NCBI GenBank assembly: GCA_009692985.1 | Contig: SHYF01000107.1 | Location: 1-6,141 of the forward strand | DNA length: 6,141 nucleotides | Direction: 5' to 3' | From: Dehalococcoidia bacterium | GTDB taxonomy: Bacteria > Chloroflexota > Dehalococcoidia > Lucifugimonadales > SHYF01 | Part shown: positions 1 through 4,596 of the stretch, one piece after another | How the letters are laid out: the number at the start of each line of letters is the position of its first letter | Numbering within the stretch: the first letter of the stretch is position 1 | Program-made: the position numbers and the translations under genes | The notes under the pieces: generated by a model | What the model was told of the DNA's origin: nothing | Databases searched by the model: none | What the model saw: the letters and a program-made list of their open reading frames with translations, nothing else

Positions 1-35
1 CGCTCCGGCTCAATGACTGTGTAGCCGCCATCCCG
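1..35 (-). pseudogene. In-frame remnant of the hpf 3' end beyond the TGA
   Basis: Reading the minus strand in the hpf frame past the TGA at 38-36 gives RDGGYTVIEPE before the window ends. This matches the conserved end of long HPF proteins (usually R-x-D-G-x-Y-G-L-I-E-P). The coding signal therefore continues after the stop, and the intact gene would have ended beyond the left window edge. A CGA to TGA change at one codon is the simplest explanation. Confidence 0.7.
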
Positions 36-443
36 TCACCGGTAGATGACGTTGTACTGGCTGGTGGCGGCGTTGATGAAGAAAAAGAATTCGTGGCCCA
101 GGAACTCCATCTGCGACGCCGCCTCCTCAACGCTCAGAGGCTTCATGGCGAAATGTCGGTCTCTGTAGCGCATTACCTGGCGGTCCAATGCTTGCGCCGC
201 CACATCCACGGCCGCGTTCACAGTCGGCGCCCGCTCCTCCGCCCGGAGCAGGGTGTGGTTCACGCTCAGCGTCACCTGGACCACCACTGTGTCCTGCGCT
301 GAACGGTTAGGCTGGCGGTGGATCTCTACCTTGGCTTCTCCGATGCCCTGGAGACGGCGGCCCAGAGGGGCAAACTTCTTTTGAATGTAAGCCTCGGTAG
401 AGTCATTGAGTTCCAGATTGCGAACTATGATTAGCAGTTCCAA
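36..443 (-). CDS. hpf: Long-type ribosome hibernation promoting factor (HPF/RaiA family), C-terminally truncated
   Basis: HPF binds the 30S decoding region in stationary phase; the long form also dimerises ribosomes through its C-terminal domain. Residues 1-95 read as the RaiA/S30EA domain (start MELLIIVRNLELND, then a Val/Ile-rich strand region). Residues 97-135 read as the C-terminal dimerisation domain (KPLSVEEAASQMEFLGHEFF, then NVIYR). The start is TTG at 443-441, supported by GGGAG at 454-450 with 6 nt spacing; no ATG fits. Two oddities are visible. The linker between domains is almost absent, whereas long HPFs usually have tens of residues there. The stop is TGA (38-36), placed exactly where the family motif YRRxDGxYxxIEP continues: beyond the stop the same frame reads RDGGYTVIEPE to the window edge. 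The protein is therefore truncated by roughly a dozen residues or more, or the stop is a sequence error. It is divergent from rpmH. Family call is firm; functional status is uncertain. Confidence 0.88.
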   Translation of the reverse strand: MELLIIVRNLELNDSTEAYIQKKFAPLGRRLQGIGEAKVEIHRQPNRSAQDTVVVQVTLSVNHTLLRAEERAPTVNAAVDVAAQALDRQVMRYRDRHFAMKPLSVEEAASQMEFLGHEFFFFINAATSQYNVIYR

Positions 444-449
444 TAAATG

Positions 450-470
450 CTCCCATTGGACAAGAGTATA
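450..470 (-). promoter_or_regulatory. Candidate hpf -10 element and Shine-Dalgarno
   Basis: On the minus strand TATACT (470-465) matches the sigma-70 -10 consensus at 5 of 6 positions and lies about 22 nt before the TTG start. GGGAG (454-450) follows as ribosome binding site. I see no good -35 hexamer at 16-18 bp. An alternative -10, TACAAT, lies about 10 nt further upstream. The SD is reasonable; the promoter assignment is weak. Confidence 0.35.
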
Positions 471-633
471 CTACCATTGTAGGTATGAAAGCCCTTGGAG
501 CGCAACGGAAAAGGGGATTGGGGTCCGGCTGCTTCCCTGGAGAGCGGTAAGTGGTAAGCCAAAGTGCAGCCTCAACCTATGCGCTCATTACTCCGCTCGT
601 GTTTTTCAACATGCTCCCTGGACAACCGGCGGT

Positions 634-662
634 TTGACACCCCGATGTCGGCTACGTATAAT
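634..662 (+). promoter_or_regulatory. Perfect-consensus sigma-70 promoter for the rpmH operon
   Basis: TTGACA (634-639), a 17-bp spacer and TATAAT (657-662) match the housekeeping consensus at 12 of 12 positions with optimal spacing. Transcription would start near 669, leaving a leader of about 23 nt before the rpmH ATG at 692. This suits very strong constitutive expression of the L34/RNase P/YidD/YidC block. No operator-like repeat is obvious around it. Confidence 0.9.
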
Positions 663-691
663 GGCAGCACTGGCCCATTCTAATTACGTAA

Positions 692-829
692 ATGCCTAAA
701 CGAACCTACCAGCCAAACAAACGCCGACGAGCGCGTGTGCACGGTTTTCGCTCCCGAATGCAGACCGCAGGAGGGCGTGAGGTGCTACACCGAAGGCGTT
801 TTAAGGGCCGAGTCCGGCTGACGGTATAG
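692..829 (+). CDS. rpmH: 50S ribosomal protein L34
   Basis: L34 is a small, very basic protein of the large ribosomal subunit. The 45-residue product starts [20 protein letters not shown] and ends with the family's KGRxRLTV; the length is exactly typical (44-46 aa). The start is ATG at 692. The 23 nt between the predicted transcription start and the ATG contain no recognisable Shine-Dalgarno sequence, so initiation may rely on a short, unstructured leader. It is the first gene of the operon, directly behind a consensus promoter, and is followed by rnpA, the almost universal bacterial order. A few positions deviate from the family's usual Lys/Arg (for example Gln24-Thr25-Ala26 and Glu30), but nothing suggests damage. 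Confidence 0.97.
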   Translation: MPKRTYQPNKRRRARVHGFRSRMQTAGGREVLHRRRFKGRVRLTV

Positions 830-893
830 TCCGCTGCGTCCCATACCGAGCGCCACCCACCCACCCATACGCCACCTTTGGGTCCAGGGCCGC

Positions 894-956
894 CGGCTCA
901 GGAAGCGGGCAGACTTTCAGATTCTTCTGAGCGAAGGCAAGAGCTGGGCCAACCGG
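894..956 (+). other. In-frame N-terminal coding segment of rnpA lacking a canonical start
   Basis: In the rnpA frame this stretch translates as RLRKRADFQILLSEGK followed by SWANR, running directly into [10 protein letters not shown]. That is the normal N-terminus of RnpA proteins (R-L-x-K-x-x-D-F-Q, then G-K/R-S-W-A-N). It is therefore coding by homology, although no ATG/GTG/TTG precedes it in frame. Initiation may use CTG (834), ATA (843 or 867) or another rare codon, or the original start may have mutated. Confidence 0.7.
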
Positions 957-1229
957 TTGCTAGTGCTGAGGGCGCGGCCAAACGGGATGTCCACCAGCCG
1001 GGTAGGGTTCTCCATTAGCAAGCGGGTGGGCAACTCTGTGATACGGAACCGTGTGAAACGGAGACTGAGAGAAGTCGTTCGCCAGGCAGATTTGCAGAAT
1101 GGCTGGGACCTGGTGTTCGTTGCTCGCGGGCCAGCGGCCCAGGCAGACTTCCAACAGGCGCAGGGTGCTGCGTACGAACTGCTGCGGAGGGCACGGGTGC
1201 TGTGTGACGATAGGAAGGAATCCGAATGA
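957..1229 (+). CDS. rnpA: Ribonuclease P protein component (start unresolved)
   Basis: RnpA is the protein cofactor of RNase P and helps the catalytic RNA cleave 5' leaders from pre-tRNAs. The signature RNR motif is intact: [16 protein letters not shown] at residues 24-39, counting from the TTG at 957. It is followed by [13 protein letters not shown] and a C-terminal helix ending LLRRARVL. From this TTG the protein has only 90 residues, short for a family of about 110-120. The same frame is open upstream and encodes the missing conserved N-terminus (see 894-956), so TTG 957 is probably not the true start; it also lacks a well-spaced SD. Between the in-frame TGA (819-821) and TTG 957 there is no ATG, GTG or TTG, only CTG 834 and ATA 843/867. 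The 3' end overlaps yidD as ATGA, suggesting translational coupling. The family is certain and the 5' end is not. Confidence 0.9.
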   Translation: MLVLRARPNGMSTSRVGFSISKRVGNSVIRNRVKRRLREVVRQADLQNGWDLVFVARGPAAQADFQQAQGAAYELLRRARVLCDDRKESE

Positions 1230-1525
1230 AGCAGCCTGTTCTTGGCCTTATTCGGCTATACAAGCGGACGCTTTCCCCCTACTGGCCCGCCTCGTGTCGC
1301 TACACCCCAACCTGTTCTGACTATGCGCACGAGGCTGTCCTGCGCTTCGGCGCTATGAATGGTGGGTGGCTGGTATTGAGGCGACTGGCTCGATGCCGGC
1401 CCTTGGGAGGTTCCGGCTACGATCCTGTCCCCAATCTGGAACACCCTTCCCATCCGGGTGCTCATGTTAGCGGCTCCATTGAAACAGAGAGCCGGGCGAT
1501 GGGAGAAAACCGATCGGCTGGTTGA
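1226..1525 (+). CDS. yidD: Membrane protein insertion efficiency factor YidD
   Basis: YidD is a small membrane-associated protein that aids YidC-dependent insertion. Residues 1-69 carry the whole family core: an N-terminal amphipathic stretch ([13 protein letters not shown]), the [12 protein letters not shown] motif with two cysteines (24 and 30), GGW, a third cysteine in ARCRP (57) and the terminal GYDPVP. After this the reading frame runs about 30 residues further (to 99) in a low-similarity, probably disordered tail; YidD tails vary. The ATG at 1226 overlaps the rnpA stop in ATGA, and AGGAAGG lies just upstream as SD. The position between rnpA and yidC is the classical one. Confidence 0.94.
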   Translation: MKQPVLGLIRLYKRTLSPYWPASCRYTPTCSDYAHEAVLRFGAMNGGWLVLRRLARCRPLGGSGYDPVPNLEHPSHPGAHVSGSIETESRAMGENRSAG

Positions 1526-1607
1526 AAAGCGGCCTGGTGGCTTGTTGCTGGAAATGTTATGGGGATGGCCGGTTACCCAGGCAATCCCATTTGTTGCGCA
1601 GGTGGCA

Positions 1608-2702
1608 ATGAAACCGTTTTTTCTGCTCCTTTTGGTGGCATGTAGCTCGCTGCTCCTCGTAGGCTGCATAGGCAGCAAACAGTTTGCCGCCACTGCGGGC
1701 TGGGCAGGCCCCCTGGTTTCCGACGAGACAGTGTACCTGGGCTCCAGGGAAGGCAAGATGCTTGCCCTGGACGCAGCCACAGGAGAGCGTCGGGTTAGTT
1801 TCCCGGCTGGTGAGAAGGAACACCTGTTGGGTATCTATGGCACTCCCGCGCTGGCCGGTGGTGTTCTGTTTGTTGGGGACTACCAGGGCAAGCTCTACGC
1901 CCTGGATGCAGCAGGCCTTACCAAGAGGTGGCAGTACCCTGCGGATGAGAGGAAGATCGGCCAGATAGTCGGCGGGCCAACGGTGGCCGGGAATCTGGTC
2001 ATCTTCGGCTCCTCCGATAAAAAGGTGCGGGCACTGCTAAGAAACAACGGCGCGCAGGAGTGGGAGTTCGCAACAGAAGGCATGGTGTGGTCCGCGCCCA
2101 TAGTAGTGAGCGACACAGTGTACGTGGCTTCCCTGGGCCACCACGTTTATGCGCTTTCCCTGGCCGATGGGAAGCCCAAGTGGCCGAAGCCTTTTGAGGC
2201 CGGTGGAGCGGTGGTCGCATCTCCCCTGGTGGCGGATGGCAAAGTGTTCTTCGGCTCCTTTGACCGCGTCTTCTACGCCGTGAACGCAGCCACTGGTAAA
2301 GAGGTGTGGCGCTTCGGTGAAGGGAAGGCCTGGTACTGGAGCACGCCAGTCACAGACGGCAAGCGTGTCTACCCCGTCGCCACGGATGGCAAAGTGTACG
2401 CCCTGGATATTAACAGCGGCGCCAAGCGGTGGGAGTTTGACTTGGGTAAATCTACCATCTCTGCCCCTGTCCTGGTAGGCAACAATATGGTTGTCACATC
2501 GGACGCTGGCCTAATATACATTCTTTCCGCCGAGACGGGGGCGCAGGTAAGTAGCTTCGATGTTGCGGCGCAGGTCAGAGCGCCGCTGATCGCCCGGGAC
2601 GGGGTAGTCTACATCAACGCCATGAACCATAGGGTGTGGGCCCTGCGCGTGTCAGGTAGACAGGAGAAGGTGTGGGAGATCAGCACCTCCACAAAAGAGT
2701 AG
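1608..2702 (+). CDS. PQQ-like beta-propeller lipoprotein (BamB-like fold)
   Basis: This is a 364-residue predicted exported lipoprotein. Residues 1-19 form a signal peptide (MKPFF plus a Leu/Val-rich core) ending in the lipobox LLVGC with Cys20 as the lipidated residue. The rest consists of about eight repeats of the pattern (V-Y-x-G)-x-(D-G-K-x-Y-A-L-D-A)-x-T-G-x-x-x-W, for example EGKMLALDAATGERR, QGKLYALDAAGL, DGKVYALDINSGAKRWEF and a last NHRVWALRV. Eight such blades make the closed propeller known from BamB and PQQ dehydrogenases. I see no catalytic residues pointing to a real PQQ enzyme, so a scaffold or binding role is more likely. I chose ATG 1608 because it immediately precedes the signal peptide and has AGGTGG at 1600-1605; the frame is open further upstream to 1458 without sensible protein. 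It sits 82 nt after yidD and before yidC, which suggests a role at the membrane-insertion or export site. That role is inference. Confidence 0.85.
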   Translation: MKPFFLLLLVACSSLLLVGCIGSKQFAATAGWAGPLVSDETVYLGSREGKMLALDAATGERRVSFPAGEKEHLLGIYGTPALAGGVLFVGDYQGKLYALDAAGLTKRWQYPADERKIGQIVGGPTVAGNLVIFGSSDKKVRALLRNNGAQEWEFATEGMVWSAPIVVSDTVYVASLGHHVYALSLADGKPKWPKPFEAGGAVVASPLVADGKVFFGSFDRVFYAVNAATGKEVWRFGEGKAWYWSTPVTDGKRVYPVATDGKVYALDINSGAKRWEFDLGKSTISAPVLVGNNMVVTSDAGLIYILSAETGAQVSSFDVAAQVRAPLIARDGVVYINAMNHRVWALRVSGRQEKVWEISTSTKE

Positions 2703-2759
2703 CAGGTTGTCAAGAAGAGGAAATCAGAGTCCCGACAGGTCGAGACTCTGACGGGGGAA

Positions 2760-2791
2760 CTGGGGGGAGTCCCCCCAGGCCTTTTCTTTCT
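2760..2791 (+). terminator. Terminator-like hairpin within repeat copy 1
   Basis: A perfect 8-bp all-but-one-G/C stem (CTGGGGGG/CCCCCCAG) with a 3-nt loop is followed 3 nt later by TTTTCTTTCT. This has the form of a rho-independent terminator on the + strand between the lipoprotein gene and yidC. The T-tract is interrupted by C residues, so termination may be partial. The equivalent hairpin in copy 2 (4469-4485) lacks a T-tract. Confidence 0.45.
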
Positions 2792-2792
2792 A

Positions 2793-2816
2793 CCCCCTTC
2801 CTGGCCAGGAAGGGGG
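2793..2816. repeat. Perfect 24-bp palindrome in repeat copy 1
   Basis: Two 12-bp arms, CCCCCTTCCTGG and CCAGGAAGGGGG, abut with no spacer. As RNA it could form a stable hairpin on either strand. In copy 2 the same palindrome is broken after its centre by about 26 extra bases, so copy 1 preserves the original form here. Confidence 0.85.
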
Positions 2817-2873
2817 TCAGGGGGATAGTCAAAAGAGTTATTTCATCACTCCAATAACGCTAGGCTAGGACTT

Positions 2874-3803
2874 ATGGAACTCATCTCGTTGCTCTGGAAC
2901 GGACTGGTATTCGACCCCATGCTGAATGGGCTGGTGCTGCTATACGCAGTGACAGGCCGTAACTTCGGCATAACCATAATACTGTTCACGATTCTAATAC
3001 GTCTGGTCACCCTACCCCTGGCCTTACGGCAGATACGCTCCACGAAGAAGATGTCGGAGGTGCAACCCAAGATTCAGGCGCTCCAGAAACGGTACGCCAA
3101 GGATAAGGCGCGCCTTTCCCAAGAGACAATGCGCCTTTATAAAGAAATGGGTGTGAACCCAATCGGCTGCCTGGGGCCAATGGTGATCCAGTTCCCTATA
3201 TGGATTGGCCTGTATTACGCTATCGTCAAGGTGCTTCCCACCAACCCGGAATCTTTGGCAAGCCTTTCCAGCCATCTCTACTCGTGGATACCCGTGGTTC
3301 ACGAGGTTGTGCCACTGAATAGCAGGTTCCTGGGGTTAGACCTTTCGACCGCTGGCGTACCCCCACTGAACTATGTAGTGGCTTTTCTGGTGGGCGGTTC
3401 CATGTGGGTCATGCAAAAAATGAGCACGCCGCTGTCCGCGGACCCTCGCCAGCGCTCCACCAACCAGATGATGCTCTGGATGATGCCTTTCATGTTCGGC
3501 TTCTTCACCATTACCCTGCCCAGCGGATTGCCGCTCTACTGGTTTGTGTCCAACCTCATTGGAATAGTCATCCAGTACTTTGTAACGGGCTGGGCAGGCC
3601 TGATACCATCCCGCACGAAACCCGCGCCTGTGGCTGCGGGCGTGGACGCAGGACAAAGTAGCCCAGATTCTATCCAGGACGAGGAGACAGTGAACGATGG
3701 AAAACAGAGTCGAGATGAGCGCCAAGAACGTAGAGGAAGCCATCGAGCTCGCCCTAAAGGAGCTAGACGCCGAACGCGAGGAAGTCGCCATCGAGGTGGT
3801 TAG
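2874..3803 (+). CDS. yidC: Membrane protein insertase YidC/Oxa1/SpoIIIJ family
   Basis: YidC inserts and folds inner-membrane proteins, alone or with Sec. The 309-residue product is the short type without the large periplasmic domain of proteobacteria. Visible elements in order: a first helix with the conserved groove arginine (ILIRLVTLPL, Arg43); a charged cytoplasmic hairpin (RSTKKMSEVQPKIQALQKRY to MRLYKEMGVNPIGC); a helix PMVIQFPIWIGLYYAI; a helix PPLNYVVAFLVGGSMWVMQKM; and a terminal hydrophobic pair with LPSGLPLYWFVSNL. After residue 240 comes a hydrophilic tail, first acidic and then strongly arginine-rich (12 Arg in the last 33 residues). That last part lies in the 107-nt overlap with jag. 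A basic tail fits ribosome binding, as known for Oxa1 and some YidC proteins. The ATG has AGG at 2862-2864 with 9-nt spacing. No strong promoter is visible between repeat copy 1 and the start. Confidence 0.95.
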   Translation: MELISLLWNGLVFDPMLNGLVLLYAVTGRNFGITIILFTILIRLVTLPLALRQIRSTKKMSEVQPKIQALQKRYAKDKARLSQETMRLYKEMGVNPIGCLGPMVIQFPIWIGLYYAIVKVLPTNPESLASLSSHLYSWIPVVHEVVPLNSRFLGLDLSTAGVPPLNYVVAFLVGGSMWVMQKMSTPLSADPRQRSTNQMMLWMMPFMFGFFTITLPSGLPLYWFVSNLIGIVIQYFVTGWAGLIPSRTKPAPVAAGVDAGQSSPDSIQDEETVNDGKQSRDERQERRGSHRARPKGARRRTRGSRHRGG

Positions 3804-4344
3804 CCAGGGCCGTGCTGGATTCTTCGGCATAGGTGGTGAGAATGCCAGGGTCAGGGTAACCCGCCTATCGGCGTCCGAGAATCTGGCCTCCCAGGCCATT
3901 GTAGCGGTCAACACTGTCCTTTCGGTACTGAAAGTGTCCGCCGTGGCGACCGTCCGCACCTCTGGCGACGCAGAGATTGGGCCAACCATTGACATAGACG
4001 GCGAGGATTCCGGCCTGCTCATAGGCAAGCGGGGCGAGACACTCAACGCGTTCCAGTTCCTGGTAAATCTGGTCCTGAACCAAAAGAGCAGGGGCCATGC
4101 TCTTGTAGTCATAGATGTGGAGCAATACAAGGAACGGCGCAGCCAAGCCCTCCAGACCCTGGCCAGTCGCGTAGCTGAACGAGTTGTGTCCAGCGGCCGG
4201 TCTGTCACGCTGGAACCAATGCCGGCCCCAGAGCGAAAGATTATTCACATGGCTCTAGCCAATCACCCTTACGTTACCACTGAGAGCACAGGCGAAGGCC
4301 AGGGCAGGAAGATTATAATCAGGCTGGGCAAGGGACGGCAATAG
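3697..4344 (+). CDS. jag: Jag/KhpB RNA-binding protein (Jag-N, KH, R3H)
   Basis: Jag (KhpB, also called EloR) is an RNA-binding protein encoded next to yidC in many bacteria; in Gram-positives it is linked to cell elongation and division. The 215-residue product has all three domains. The Jag-N domain covers about 1-54 (SAKNVEEAIELALKELDAER to GFFGIGG). The type II KH domain covers about 76-150 with the GxxG loop GKRG at 110-113 followed by ETLNAFQFLVNL. The R3H domain covers about 155-212 with the defining Arg180 and His184 (RKIIH) and then HPYVTTESTGEG. The linker after Jag-N is very short. The ATG at 3697 has GAGGAG at 3681-3686. The start lies inside yidC, giving a 107-nt overlap in a different frame, so the two genes are probably translated in a coupled way. 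A later ATG (3715) would still overlap and would lose the usual first residues. Confidence 0.95.
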   Translation: MENRVEMSAKNVEEAIELALKELDAEREEVAIEVVSQGRAGFFGIGGENARVRVTRLSASENLASQAIVAVNTVLSVLKVSAVATVRTSGDAEIGPTIDIDGEDSGLLIGKRGETLNAFQFLVNLVLNQKSRGHALVVIDVEQYKERRSQALQTLASRVAERVVSSGRSVTLEPMPAPERKIIHMALANHPYVTTESTGEGQGRKIIIRLGKGRQ

Positions 4345-4432
4345 GACGGTTCAGAAGGTAGGAACAACCCTTCGATGGCGGTAGGGGTTCATCATACCAA
4401 CCGGTTCTAGTAGGGTGCTGAAAAAGGGAAGT

Positions 4433-4460
4433 CCAGAGTCCCGACAAGTCGGGACTCTGG
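4433..4460. repeat. Perfect 13-bp inverted repeat with 2-nt centre
   Basis: CCAGAGTCCCGAC (4433-4445) and GTCGGGACTCTGG (4448-4460) are exact complements around AA. In copy 1 the matching hairpin (2725-2750) has one mismatched pair, so the structure is better preserved here. Confidence 0.9.
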
Positions 4461-4512
4461 TGGGGGACTGGGGGTGTCCCCCAGATACTATTCTCACCCC
4501 CTTCCTGGCCAG

Positions 4513-4538
4513 AGCCTGTCCTTGAGCGTAGCGAAGGA
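4513..4538. repeat. Extra palindromic segment inserted in repeat copy 2
   Basis: Relative to copy 1, about 26 bases are added inside the third palindrome. They contain the imperfect palindrome CCTTGAGCGTAGCGAAGG (4520-4537), whose ends CCTT and AAGG pair. This may be a second, smaller repeat nested in the first, or material lost from copy 1; the perfect palindrome in copy 1 favours insertion here. Confidence 0.45.
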
Positions 4539-4596
4539 AAGGGGGGGCAGGGGGATGGTCGAAAGGGTTTTTCAGCAACCTTATCGGAGCATCGCA

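Larger units (their letters stand above)
2705..2852 (+). repeat. Palindrome-rich MITE-like repeat, copy 1 (degraded ends)
   Basis: This 148-bp element aligns end to end and in the same orientation with 4413-4580. It holds three nested hairpins in order: CAGAGTC/GACTCTG (2725-2731/2744-2750); CTGGGGGG/CCCCCCAG with an AGT loop (2760-2778); and a perfect 24-bp palindrome CCCCCTTCCTGG plus its complement (2793-2816). The outer ends correspond to the inverted repeats of copy 2 but have diverged and no longer match each other well. It begins 2 nt after the lipoprotein stop and ends 21 nt before the yidC ATG. There is no coding capacity, so any movement would depend on a transposase elsewhere. Confidence 0.75.
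4413..4580 (+). repeat. Palindrome-rich MITE-like element, copy 2 (intact terminal inverted repeats)
   Basis: This 168-bp non-coding element is bounded by 13-bp terminal inverted repeats, GGGTGCTGAAAAA (4413-4425) and TTTTTCAGCAACC (4568-4580), with 12 of 13 bases complementary. Inside are a perfect hairpin at 4433-4460, a CTGGGGG/CCCCCAG hairpin with TGT loop (4469-4485) and a CCCCCTTCC/G-rich pairing interrupted by extra bases at about 4513-4538. It aligns with 2705-2852. The flanks (CTAGTA left, TTATCG right) show no clear target duplication longer than about 2 bp. The ends recall insertion-sequence termini, which suggests a MITE, but the parent element is not in the window. Confidence 0.8.

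Noticed and set aside
515..550. Minus-strand GGAAGCAGCC resembling the signal recognition particle RNA loop
   Set aside because: The full conserved SRP loop and its flanking helix are absent, and the bases simply form part of a short local inverted repeat.
406..699. A 97-codon plus-strand frame between hpf and rpmH
   Set aside because: It overlaps the hpf start and spans the consensus rpmH promoter, has no SD and no family resemblance.
1256..1780. A 174-codon minus-strand frame opposite yidD and the lipoprotein start
   Set aside because: No domain, no SD and complete overlap with conserved coding sequence on the other strand.
3336..4208. A 290-codon open frame on the minus strand opposite yidC and jag
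   Set aside because: It is Ser/Arg/Thr-rich with no recognisable motif and is fully opposite two well-conserved genes, so it is a mirror of their codon bias.
2705..4580. The two repeat copies as a CRISPR array or a composite transposon
   Set aside because: Only two diverged copies 1.7 kb apart, no spacers or cas genes; the segment between them is the normal yidC-jag pair in its usual place, so it was not carried in by the repeats.
4474..4596. An upstream ATG (4474) in the htrA frame as the protein start
   Set aside because: The extra 41 codons lie almost entirely in the MITE-like repeat and give non-homologous sequence; ATG 4597 has its own SD and begins at the family-like LRAYSQALADLVERVG segment.
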